A DNA stretch of 43,612 nt from a virus. The stretch lies in the IMG/VR virus record IMGVR_UViG_3300026512_000024, positions 1-43,612 of that record. The stretch is one strand, 5' to 3'. The position numbers and the translations under genes were made by a program. Below the pieces are notes generated by a model, which saw nothing but the letters and a program-made list of their open reading frames with translations, made no database searches and was not told the DNA's origin. Below, piece by piece: positions 1-5,780 of this stretch. Position 1 is the stretch's first letter. Each line of letters begins with the position of its first letter.

Positions 1-427
1 TGCCAGAAACGAATCTTTTGCTATTGACTGGGATGTTGACTGGAGTGGAAATATTCTTGAAGGTAGTTTAATAGGGGATTTTAAACTTTGGAGACAATAC
101 TCTTTCAATGTTAGAGTTCAAGATGAGCGGAATAATCCTATATCAAATGCACAAGTTATTCTAAAAGATAATAATGGAAATATTGTTTATTCTGAAACAA
201 CAGATGAATTAGGAAGGACACCAGTTCAAGTTCTTAACTGGGGATATTACACTCTTGATGATAATAACAACTGCGTTGAGTATCCATCAACTCCTCATAC
301 TCTTGTTGTCACAAAGCAAGGGTATCAAAAGTATGAGGCAAAGATTGAATTGACCAAGAAACTGATTGATTTTCCAGTAGTTCTTAAGAAAGAAAGTATC
401 AACATCGACCAAGAGGTGTTGTTATGA
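1..427 (+). CDS. tail fibre, C-terminal part only (cut by window edge)
   Basis: An open frame enters from the left edge and ends in TGA at 425-427. It is a second version of the last about 141 residues of the complete fibre gene at 39674-40804. It contains the C-terminal immunoglobulin-like or carboxypeptidase-regulatory-like beta domain (motif region NPISNAQVILKDNNGN). Compared with the right copy it has a few substitutions and one extra codon in the loop before the VEYPSTPHTL segment. The stop overlaps the next start as ATGA, so the two are probably translationally coupled. The function as an exposed virion protein is inferred from position and fold. Confidence 0.8.
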   Translation, partial: ARNESFAIDWDVDWSGNILEGSLIGDFKLWRQYSFNVRVQDERNNPISNAQVILKDNNGNIVYSETTDELGRTPVQVLNWGYYTLDDNNNCVEYPSTPHTLVVTKQGYQKYEAKIELTKKLIDFPVVLKKESINIDQEVLL

Positions 428-777
428 GGTATGCTAAATCGGAATCAACATACATTTTAGGCACATTCAATACAGGCGATACGGTAACGATTGATGTGTA
501 TAGGTTGTCGGATAATGCAAAGGTTGTAGATGGGGCGTCTTGCTCTGAAGTGGCAGGGACGGGAGTGTTTAAGTATTCTTTCAGTCAGACAGTTTCACAG
601 AAGGAAGAGTATCTATGGATAATGAGCAATGGAGAGTATAGCAAGTATGGCAAGATAGTTTTGGGAGGGTGGATGGATACAGTTAATGAGAACATCGACG
701 TTCCTGTATCTTCCCGTGCAAGCCAAGAATCGTTGACCAAGCACGATAAGAAGATGGTATCGCTAAAGTTCGTATAG
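424..777 (+). CDS. small virion-associated protein, left copy
   Basis: 117 residues, predicted mostly beta, with no signal peptide or membrane segment. It follows the fibre gene by an ATGA overlap, with AGAGGTG upstream. The sequence begins with a segment (STYILGTFNTGDTVTIDVY) like the beta-sandwich proteins that often follow fibre genes. The right copy at 40801-41154 differs at only two residues (T14I and T86A). Function unknown; a fibre accessory or chaperone is possible but unsupported. Confidence 0.8.
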   Translation: MRYAKSESTYILGTFNTGDTVTIDVYRLSDNAKVVDGASCSEVAGTGVFKYSFSQTVSQKEEYLWIMSNGEYSKYGKIVLGGWMDTVNENIDVPVSSRASQESLTKHDKKMVSLKFV

Positions 778-788
778 CGGAGGAGGCA

Positions 789-1007
789 ATGACGGAGATT
801 ATCGCAACTGTTTTAAGGCTGGTTGATAGGGTTATGGATTTCTTTAACACAGGCAACACGCTATTAAGGCTCAAAAGGAAGGAGCGAATACTCCGTGAAA
901 GGATTAAAGAGGCTTACCAAGATGGGGATGAGGATAGGCTTACTGCTTTGTATTATAGCCTTAAGCGGGTGCGGGCACAGATACGTGACATTGAAGAACT
1001 CAAGTAG
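789..1007 (+). CDS. candidate i-spanin-like protein, left copy
   Basis: 72 residues preceded by GGAGGAGG. The N-terminus is a weakly hydrophobic amphipathic helix (about residues 2-20). It is followed by a highly charged predicted coiled coil rich in K, R and E to the end. Its second half overlaps, in another frame, a gene for a lipoprotein (895-1113). That is the classical nested arrangement of Rz/Rz1 spanins, which fuse inner and outer membranes at lysis. The N-terminal helix is less hydrophobic than usual for Rz, so the assignment rests mainly on the overlap and position. Confidence 0.55.
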   Translation: MTEIIATVLRLVDRVMDFFNTGNTLLRLKRKERILRERIKEAYQDGDEDRLTALYYSLKRVRAQIRDIEELK

Positions 1008-1113
1008 GCTGATTATCGCACCCGCAGGGAGCATTATTGTCCGCCCTGATGGGAGCAGGGAGGCGGTTAACTTCGATGGGGTTGTGGTTAGTGTGGATGA
1101 GTTAATTGAGTGA
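895..1113 (+). CDS. candidate o-spanin lipoprotein (Rz1-like), left copy
   Basis: 72 residues, nested mostly out of frame in the previous gene. It starts with GTG at 895 behind AAGGAAGGAG; an in-frame ATG occurs a few codons later. It has a basic n-region, a hydrophobic stretch (IGLLLCIIA) and a lipobox LSGC, so a type II signal peptide with a lipidated cysteine near residue 25 is visible. The mature part is short and beta-like. It is followed at once by a run of hairpins and a terminator. Lipoprotein status is well supported; the role as outer-membrane spanin is inferred from the nesting. Confidence 0.7.
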   Translation: MKGLKRLTKMGMRIGLLLCIIALSGCGHRYVTLKNSSRLIIAPAGSIIVRPDGSREAVNFDGVVVSVDELIE

Positions 1114-1117
1114 TCCC

Positions 1118-1188
1118 CCTTACTCCTCTGGGGTAAGGTTCGCCCGTGTGGGCTGATTAAGATTCCCCCTACTCCATTATGGAGTAGG
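1118..1188 (+). other. three consecutive hairpins after the lysis genes
   Basis: Hairpin A pairs 1118-1126 with 1130-1138 (nine pairs, one G-U). Hairpin B pairs GCCC 1142-1145 with GGGC 1150-1153 around GTGT. Hairpin C pairs CCTACTCC 1168-1175 with GGAGTAGG 1181-1188. None has a T-tract; a fourth hairpin with a T-tract follows. Hairpins A and C resemble each other in sequence. In the right copy the whole block is collapsed to about 25 bases. Confidence 0.7.
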
Positions 1189-1190
1189 CC

Positions 1191-1217
1191 CCTCCGCCTC
1201 GTAAGGCGGAGGTTTTT
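1191..1217 (+). terminator. rho-independent terminator for the rightward late genes
   Basis: A perfect eight-base stem CCTCCGCC (1191-1198) and GGCGGAGG (1205-1212) encloses a six-base loop and is followed directly by TTTTT (1213-1217). It lies 78 bases past the lipoprotein stop. The right copy keeps only the 3' arm and T-tract near 41505-41514, so this terminator appears broken there. Confidence 0.85.
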
Positions 1218-1219
1218 AG

Positions 1220-1228
1220 TGATATAAT
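1220..1228 (+). promoter_or_regulatory. extended -10 promoter candidate
   Basis: TGATATAAT is a perfect TATAAT -10 box (1223-1228) with the extended TG one base upstream. There is no recognisable -35. It sits just after the terminator and just before three hairpins, the last followed by a T-rich run. It therefore could drive a short untranslated RNA. Confidence 0.45.
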
Positions 1229-1234
1229 AGAATT

Positions 1235-1320
1235 GCAACTACCAAAGGTAGTTGTCTGCAGAGGCAAGCGTTGAGCCAATACTAATCAACGCTGAACCCC
1301 GCCTAATTGGCGGGGCTTTC
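1235..1320 (+). ncRNA. candidate small structured RNA
   Basis: Downstream of the extended -10 are three clean hairpins. The first pairs CAACTACC (1236-1243) with GGTAGTTG (1247-1254) around AAA. The second pairs AGCGTTGA (1267-1274) with TCAACGCT (1286-1293) around an 11-base loop. The third pairs CCCCGCC (1297-1303) with GGCGGGG (1309-1315) and is followed by CTTTCTTCTT. No reading frame with a ribosome site runs rightward here. The RNA would be about 80-90 nt and convergent with the leftward genes. No known RNA family recognised; expression is inference. Confidence 0.4.
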
Positions 1321-1473
1321 TTCTTCCTTTGCGTGCTTCCATCCGTGAATGAATGCAGTGATGTAGATGTAACGCAAGACTTCTCTTGAAAATGTATCTT
1401 CCCCCATCGCAGAAAGCAGACCTTCAAGCCATTGCCAATGTTGCTCTGCGAGGATACGGGGATTATCTTTCAT
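1303..1473 (-). CDS. conserved small phage protein, left copy (56 aa)
   Basis: The start at 1473 was chosen because the right copy begins at the same Met (MKNNPRIL) and because it overlaps the upstream stop as TAATG. The sequence is helical with a segment YITAFIHGWKHAKEE near the C-terminus. The stop lies inside the terminator-like stem at 1297-1315. Function unknown. The right copy (42167-42337) is nearly identical until the last few residues, where the C-termini diverge. Confidence 0.7.
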   Translation of the reverse strand: MKDNPRILAEQHWQWLEGLLSAMGEDTFSREVLRYIYITAFIHGWKHAKEEESPAN

Positions 1474-1580
1474 TACCACCCCCAAATATCATCAAATGCC
1501 TTCTTAATGTCAAGAAGAACAATAACAATACCGCATATTAGTCCGATTATTATTCCAATAATGATTCCAATAAAAAGCAT
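1473..1580 (-). CDS. 35-residue single-span membrane microprotein
   Basis: ATG at 1580 follows AAAGGAGAGG. The protein starts MLFIGIIIGIIIGLICGIVI, a strongly hydrophobic helix with regularly spaced glycines (a GxxxG-like zipper), then a short charged tail ending DIWGW. Its TAA overlaps the next ATG as TAATG. It is present only in the left copy, next to the 202-residue gene. Candidates include a holin-like or superinfection-exclusion peptide; neither is shown by the sequence. Confidence 0.65.
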   Translation of the reverse strand: MLFIGIIIGIIIGLICGIVIVLLDIKKAFDDIWGW

Positions 1581-1593
1581 ATTTCCTCTCCTT

Positions 1594-2202
1594 TTATTCC
1601 TTACTTGTCCAATGCCAATACTTATCTGTAAAACTTAATTGTCCTGTTTTCCTTAAGAGATTAAAAAATCTTTCCTTTTCTCGTAAGTTTCTTGGCAACC
1701 AATAAAACCCCCCAGTTGCTTCTATTTCTTTTACTCCATCTTCCTCTATTTTTGGTTCATACTCTACAAAAAAGTTATTCTCTTCAAATGAATTAAAGTT
1801 CCAGAAAAATGAATACAATATTTCCAAGCAATACTTCAAAGACCACTTACCAAAAAATCTACCTTCTAACAAACAATCAATAACAAAAGGAATGTATTTT
1901 TCGTAGACATTGATTCCTACAATGGCTTTTACTGCAAATACAGGAAAAGGTAGATATCCAAAAAAATCTGGATGTTTTTCTTCTTTCATTTCTCTTTCTA
2001 AAATGAAAACATCTAAATTTCCAGGTGGACTAAATTCTTTAATTGCATAGTAAAAAACTTCTATATTAGAAGCAGGGACAAAATAGCAAGAAAAAGTATC
2101 ATTTTCATTATAATATACTTCATTCTTCCATATTCTAATTTCTTCTGTCATTTTCCATAACTGCTTAAGTTTATCTTCTGTAAAGAAATTTTTTGTAACC
2201 AT
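1594..2202 (-). CDS. unrecognised accessory protein (202 aa)
   Basis: Start ATG at 2202 behind AAGAGG. The protein is rich in F, Y, W, E and K, with no membrane span. The gene is AT-richer than the core genes. It is absent from the right copy, where the hexapeptide-repeat gene abuts the 56-residue gene directly. The gain or loss therefore includes this gene and the microprotein at 1473-1580. No family recognised; a moron-type accessory gene is the cautious reading. Confidence 0.7.
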   Translation of the reverse strand: MVTKNFFTEDKLKQLWKMTEEIRIWKNEVYYNENDTFSCYFVPASNIEVFYYAIKEFSPPGNLDVFILEREMKEEKHPDFFGYLPFPVFAVKAIVGINVYEKYIPFVIDCLLEGRFFGKWSLKYCLEILYSFFWNFNSFEENNFFVEYEPKIEEDGVKEIEATGGFYWLPRNLREKERFFNLLRKTGQLSFTDKYWHWTSKE

Positions 2203-2221
2203 AATAACCTCTTTTTGCCTT

Positions 2222-3148
2222 TCATCTTCCCACTTCTTCTAACACTTTCACTTTCTTTGCTCTTACTTTGCCTGCCATACACGTAATAACATCCTCTACT
2301 TTTACTTCTACTGCTATCAATGTGTCTCCTTTTTTCCAATAAAATGGAGTAGAACAATGGATCCCAGCAGAACAACTTGTTTCGAAATTTGGGTCATAAT
2401 CTCTAACTTCTGTTGTCTTCCCGTCTTTATATATAATATCAGGGTCAGATAAAGAAGTATATTTTCCTTTCGCTATTTTATAAACCTTCTTATACAAAAC
2501 ATACTTTCCTTGGGCTGGATATATACCTAAAGAGCAAGCAATGTATTGAATCAAGTCTTCTCTAATATCTTTAGTTAGTTCGCTATATTGCACCCATGCT
2601 TCACCATAAACTCGAGCATTTCCATGAATTTCTGCATTACCGTAGATACAAGCGTCACCATAAACTCGAGCATTTCCAAAAACTTTTGCGTTGCCAAAAA
2701 TATAAGAAGAACCATAAACTTCTGCTTTATCAAAAATCATAGCATTATCATAAACTCGAGCCTTTCCGAAAACTTGTGCGTCACCACAAATTGTAGCTCC
2801 ATCATGAATCCAAGCATCGCAATAAACTTGAGCATTGTCATAAATTTTAGCTATATCATAGACTTGTGCATTACCAAAAACTTGAGCATTGCCATAAACC
2901 AATGCTTTATCGTAAACTTCAGCATTGTCATAAACTTTAGCATTGCCGCTAACTTCAGCTCTATCGCAAACAATCGCTTCATCATAAACCCAACAATTTC
3001 CTTTATGTGACAAGTTTTTTTGCTTCTCTATCCATCCACCTAAATCGCCTTTCTTAACTTCCCCAAAATCTCGCAAAGCTCTAATACGATGTAAAACTCT
3101 TCCACGAAACATCGTTGTTTCCCCTGTAAATTCATATTTTTTCTTCAT
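2222..3148 (-). CDS. YdcK-like hexapeptide-repeat protein, left copy
   Basis: 308 residues, ATG at 3148 behind AAAGGAGG, overlapping the upstream gene by ATGA. The N-terminal part has the conserved segment RVLHRIRALRDFGEVKKGDL followed by GGWIEK, found in YdcK-type proteins. Next come about 21 imperfect hexapeptides of the form (G/D)NAxVY (roughly residues 50-185), which fold as a left-handed beta-helix. The C-terminal part carries CSAGIHCSTPFYW, seen in many phage homologues. The repeats show in DNA as an 18-base period. Biochemical role unknown. The right copy (42334-43242) differs in many repeat residues. Confidence 0.8.
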   Translation of the reverse strand: MKKKYEFTGETTMFRGRVLHRIRALRDFGEVKKGDLGGWIEKQKNLSHKGNCWVYDEAIVCDRAEVSGNAKVYDNAEVYDKALVYGNAQVFGNAQVYDIAKIYDNAQVYCDAWIHDGATICGDAQVFGKARVYDNAMIFDKAEVYGSSYIFGNAKVFGNARVYGDACIYGNAEIHGNARVYGEAWVQYSELTKDIREDLIQYIACSLGIYPAQGKYVLYKKVYKIAKGKYTSLSDPDIIYKDGKTTEVRDYDPNFETSCSAGIHCSTPFYWKKGDTLIAVEVKVEDVITCMAGKVRAKKVKVLEEVGR

Positions 3149-3396
3149 CTTAAACCTCCTTTTATCTCCGTCTCCATCTGAACAATATCTCCATCACCGC
3201 ACATCTTCTTATTCTCATCCACTATCATCACTATCCTCTTATATATTCTCTGCGGAGGGAATAAAGGACACAAAGATTGCTCATACATAGATTTGGGAAT
3301 AGAATCTAAACAAAAGTATCGACCTTGCATATCTTCTACTATTGCTTTTGTCCAAGAAGGAACTTCATACTCACATCCATCTATTTTGACTATCAT
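3145..3396 (-). CDS. small accessory protein (83 aa)
   Basis: The ATG at 3396 has AAAGGAGGTGCAAG immediately upstream. A longer frame starting at 3426 would overlap the MazG gene and has no ribosome site. The protein begins MIVKIDGCEYEVPSWTKAIV and looks like a small mixed alpha-beta domain. It is missing from the right copy, where its ribosome site is fused to the hexapeptide-repeat gene. Function unknown. Confidence 0.7.
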   Translation of the reverse strand: MIVKIDGCEYEVPSWTKAIVEDMQGRYFCLDSIPKSMYEQSLCPLFPPQRIYKRIVMIVDENKKMCGDGDIVQMETEIKGGLR

Positions 3397-3409
3397 CTTG
3401 CACCTCCTT

Positions 3410-3766
3410 TTATCTCTCATCCCCATCCCCCTTTATCTTCCCTCTTGCCTGCCTATCCGCTAACTTCTTCAAGTTATCCTCCATCACCTCCGCAGGATCG
3501 AGGCCAAGTTCATAACAGAGCACTGCCCAGTAGTAAATCACATCGCCGAGTTCCTTCTTAACTGAGTATTTGAATCCGTAATATGCCTGAGCATGCATAT
3601 CATCTGACAGCCTCCACCCTGTATCGTTATAGTCCCCACGCAGATACTTCTTATACTTCTCTGCTACCTCGCCTGCCTCACCAACAAGGCCAAGCACGGC
3701 ACGGGTGAGACGATTCTCGCCATCCCAAGTGCGAAGGCAACCTTGTAAATAGTCGTGGATATTCAT
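3410..3766 (-). CDS. mazG: MazG-type nucleotide pyrophosphohydrolase, left copy
   Basis: 118 residues. It shows the metal-binding pair of the MazG / all-alpha NTP pyrophosphohydrolase fold: E30xxE33 in GLVGEAGEVAEKYKK and E72xxD75 in KKELGDVIYYW. The family hydrolyses (d)NTPs to monophosphates. Phage members are thought to adjust nucleotide pools, with ppGpp proposed as another target. A ribosome site GAGGAGGTAAAGTA precedes the ATG at 3766. The right copy is identical except for about two residues. Confidence 0.88.
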   Translation of the reverse strand: MNIHDYLQGCLRTWDGENRLTRAVLGLVGEAGEVAEKYKKYLRGDYNDTGWRLSDDMHAQAYYGFKYSVKKELGDVIYYWAVLCYELGLDPAEVMEDNLKKLADRQARGKIKGDGDER

Positions 3767-3821
3767 TACTTTACCTCCTCTTCTAATTTATCTGGCAAAA
3801 TGATGTGTCCGTTTTTTAAAA

Positions 3822-4037
3822 TTATGCTTCAGTATCAACTGTATTTAACTCATTCAATGCGCTAACTATTTTATTCCGTAAGGTTATATAATAATTTAAC
3901 CTTCTCAAAAACTTATTTCCTTTAGTTTCAAAGAAAAACACTAAAACCCTTAATTGGTTGTTCAGATAATCCAAACTCTGCACTACCGCTTTAGCTTCTT
4001 CATAATTTAAACTTATCTGAAAGTCATCTCTTTTCAT
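3822..4037 (-). CDS. unrecognised small helical protein (71 aa)
   Basis: ATG at 4037 overlaps the stop of the zinc-ribbon gene (TAATG). Predicted all helical with central segment LDYLNNQLRVLVFFFETKGN. A gap of 55 AT-rich bases separates it from MazG. It appears only once because the right end of the window stops at the MazG start. Function unknown. Confidence 0.65.
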   Translation of the reverse strand: MKRDDFQISLNYEEAKAVVQSLDYLNNQLRVLVFFFETKGNKFLRRLNYYITLRNKIVSALNELNTVDTEA

Positions 4038-4192
4038 TACTCCACCTCCCTTTCCTCAGGCTTATACTCCTCCGCTACAATCCTCATAAACCCACGACAT
4101 TTTGGACATCGAGGCGCCTTGAAGATTTTACCCATCGTCTCAATCTCTATCTCGTGCCCACAAAACGAACACTTTGCTTTGTATTTATTCAT
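4037..4192 (-). CDS. zinc-ribbon microprotein (51 aa)
   Basis: Start ATG at 4192, preceded by AAAGGAGGTGGGGAG and overlapping the upstream RHH stop as ATGA. A longer frame from 4249 lacks a ribosome site and would overlap the RHH gene. The protein has two Cys pairs, CSFCG near residue 8 and CPKCRG near residue 29, typical of a Zn-binding ribbon that can bind nucleic acid or protein. Role unknown. Confidence 0.75.
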   Translation of the reverse strand: MNKYKAKCSFCGHEIEIETMGKIFKAPRCPKCRGFMRIVAEEYKPEEREVE

Positions 4193-4326
4193 CTCCCCAC
4201 CTCCTTTAATCCTACAAACCTGAAATATGAGGATATAGACAACCCGCATTGCTGGGCTTTGCGTTTTATCTTTTTATATTCTTCAGGCGTCAGCCTTATT
4301 GTAATGCCAATTCTTTTCTTCTTCAT
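4189..4326 (-). CDS. ribbon-helix-helix DNA-binding protein (45 aa)
   Basis: ATG at 4326 has AGGAGGTAGGT upstream; the product begins MKKKRIGITIRLTPEEYKKI. The beta-strand IGITIRL, then LTPEEYKKIKRKA and LSISSYFRFVGL, match the ribbon-helix-helix pattern of Arc/MetJ- and MobC-type proteins, which bind operators as dimers. It ends in TGA overlapping the zinc-ribbon ATG. Its placement in the early leftward operon suggests a transcription regulator. The exact target is unknown. Confidence 0.75.
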   Translation of the reverse strand: MKKKRIGITIRLTPEEYKKIKRKAQQCGLSISSYFRFVGLKEVGR

Positions 4327-4334
4327 ACCTACCT

Positions 4335-4405
4335 CCTGTGTTAAGGGGTGCAAGGCGAGCGAGGCAAGGGGAGGGCACGTGAAGAGGGGGCCCCGCCCGC
4401 CTTAG
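4335..4405. other. GC-rich intergenic hairpin element
   Basis: About 70 bases, far richer in G+C than the surroundings, lie between two leftward genes. AAGGCGAGC near 4350 can pair with GCCCGCCTT near 4396 with one mismatch, and the palindrome GGGGCCCC lies inside. There is no T-tract on the minus strand, so it is not a classical terminator. Similar GC-rich islands occur at 11007-11085, 14963-14990 and 15762-15850. I see no gene here. Confidence 0.5.
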
Positions 4406-4412
4406 GGGATAT

Positions 4413-4619
4413 TTACTTTTGCTCTGCTTTTTTTATTTCTTTAAGTATTTTGTCCATAATATCGTCTGTAACTGTTTTTGCTACAGCATCCATTTTTTGA
4501 ACTGTCTTTTCTTTATCATCCCCGCCACTGCATAGCATCATCATAGGAGCCATTAACATAGTGGTTCTTACCAAACTTAGGATTTCTTTCTCTAATCTTT
4601 CTTTATTTATCTTTATCAT
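4413..4619 (-). CDS. unrecognised small protein (68 aa)
   Basis: The ATG at 4619 (or GTG at 4622) lies just after AAAGGAGGG. The middle is Met-rich and hydrophobic (TTMLMAPMMMLCSGGDD), short for a membrane span, with charged helical flanks. Predicted helical. It ends the block beginning with the ssDNA-binding-like gene. Function unknown. Confidence 0.65.
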   Translation of the reverse strand: MIKINKERLEKEILSLVRTTMLMAPMMMLCSGGDDKEKTVQKMDAVAKTVTDDIMDKILKEIKKAEQK

Positions 4620-4631
4620 CACATCCCTCCT

Positions 4632-5378
4632 TTAAAACGGTTCCTGTGTATCTGCAATCTCTTCTTGGTTAACGTCCACATCAACCCTGAGATTCATTAT
4701 CGCACGTCGCATTGCCCTAAAACCTTCGAGCAACTGCTCATCTACTTTGCCGTTCAATACTATCTCAGGGACAAAGTATGAATTCTTTCCCTTCGTCTCT
4801 TGCTTGGTCCTTGCTACAATCCAGCGAGCAAAGATAGGCTCGCCTCTTGTGACTAAGTATTGCAGGGCTTGGTTGAGTTTCCGCCCTGCCCGTGCCCCTG
4901 TTCGCATAAGCGAGAGAAGGTAGGGCACTGGGTCAACGCCATCGCCTTGCTTCAGGACGATAACGTATGAATAGACTAACGCACAAGCGGGTGGCATTCG
5001 TCTGCTTGTGCCTTTGGCATCCTTCTCCTCTGACCATTTGGAATGCGGGCAGGTAGCACAGGGCATACCGTCAACGGAGACTTTGCTATCAAGGGAACGG
5101 CATACCAGCCCTTCCTCTTGGGAGAGGTATATTCTTTGATGGAATGCCTTAATCACTGCGAAGGTAAGTTCCTCCCCTAAGTCATCCTCTGTCAATGTGT
5201 TATACCAGTGCCCCAGTTTCACCTTTCCTGAGGCAACGGCACTCGACAGTCCCTGTGCGATGGCAATGCGGGGATACGCACGCTCCTCTTCCGAGAAGTC
5301 TTCAAACCCTTCGCCCGGTGTCCATACCATTGCGAGTTGCTGACTGTCCACCTTCTTGAGTTCCTTCTTCTCTGCCAT
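4632..5378 (-). CDS. phage ssDNA-binding / recombination-type protein (tentative)
   Basis: 248 residues with AAGGAGGTGAAGT before the ATG. The N-terminal region (ERAYPRIAIAQGLSSAV ... GKVKLGHWYNTLTED) and the Cys motif CATCPHSKW around residue 108 resemble phage proteins encoded beside replication and nuclease genes and often labelled single-stranded DNA-binding. The C-terminus is acidic and ends in QEPF, and an acidic tail ending in an aromatic residue is common in SSBs. Direct neighbours are a coiled-coil protein and nucleases. Assignment is by resemblance and context only. Confidence 0.5.
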   Translation of the reverse strand: MAEKKELKKVDSQQLAMVWTPGEGFEDFSEEERAYPRIAIAQGLSSAVASGKVKLGHWYNTLTEDDLGEELTFAVIKAFHQRIYLSQEEGLVCRSLDSKVSVDGMPCATCPHSKWSEEKDAKGTSRRMPPACALVYSYVIVLKQGDGVDPVPYLLSLMRTGARAGRKLNQALQYLVTRGEPIFARWIVARTKQETKGKNSYFVPEIVLNGKVDEQLLEGFRAMRRAIMNLRVDVDVNQEEIADTQEPF

Positions 5379-5381
5379 ACT

Positions 5382-5768
5382 TCACCTCCTTATGTTTACG
5401 GTGTTCTTAACGTAATAATTCACAAAGTCAGGGATTGGCTTGCCCTCGTCCAGTAAATCTTTGACAATAGCCGACAGAGTTGATGTATTTATGGTTCGGG
5501 TTGATATATCACCGATCCCTATTTCTTTCAGCCACTCTACTGCCCTATCAACGTCTGCTTTACGCACTGAGGCGTATAGCCTGCTCGCAACGTAGGCAGT
5601 GCCAATGCCGTCTATTTTGAGATTGCTTATGCCTTGCTCCAGCATTGCTGCGTTGATTTCTTCTTCAAGGGAACGGATTAAATTCTCAAGCTCCTGTAGT
5701 TCCTGTTTCTTTTCTTCCCTTTCCTGCTTCAACTCAGTCAACTTCTTAATCTTGTCCACTAACTCCAT
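5382..5768 (-). CDS. coiled-coil phage protein of replication block (128 aa)
   Basis: Residues 1-45 form a strong heptad-rich coiled coil (KKLTELKQEREEKKQELQEL). A compact domain follows with IDGIGTAYVASRLYASVRK and a TINTSTLSAIVKDLL helix. Proteins of this design are widespread in phages next to single-stranded-DNA-binding genes, but I do not know a biochemical function. Three bases separate it from the downstream gene, so the two are co-translated. Confidence 0.65.
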   Translation of the reverse strand: MELVDKIKKLTELKQEREEKKQELQELENLIRSLEEEINAAMLEQGISNLKIDGIGTAYVASRLYASVRKADVDRAVEWLKEIGIGDISTRTINTSTLSAIVKDLLDEGKPIPDFVNYYVKNTVNIRR

Positions 5769-5780
5769 CTTTCACCTCCT

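Larger units (their letters stand above)
1..3766. repeat. left copy of the diverged terminal duplication
   Basis: Bases 1 onward match 40381 onward almost base for base through the end of a tail-fibre gene, a small gene and the overlapping spanin-like pair. They match again over a 56-residue protein gene, a hexapeptide-repeat gene and a MazG gene. This copy carries three genes absent from the right copy (1473-1580, 1594-2202, 3145-3396) and a hairpin-rich stretch at 1118-1316. It lacks the 218-residue gene of the right copy. The differences rule out an exact direct terminal repeat of one molecule. A strain-mixed overlap of a circularly permuted genome is the likeliest cause. Confidence 0.9.

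Noticed and set aside
2588-3010. Plus-strand open frame across the hexapeptide-repeat gene (also 42706-43188)
   Set aside because: It is open only because the 18-base repeats contain no stop in that frame; it has no ribosome site and its product is low-complexity.
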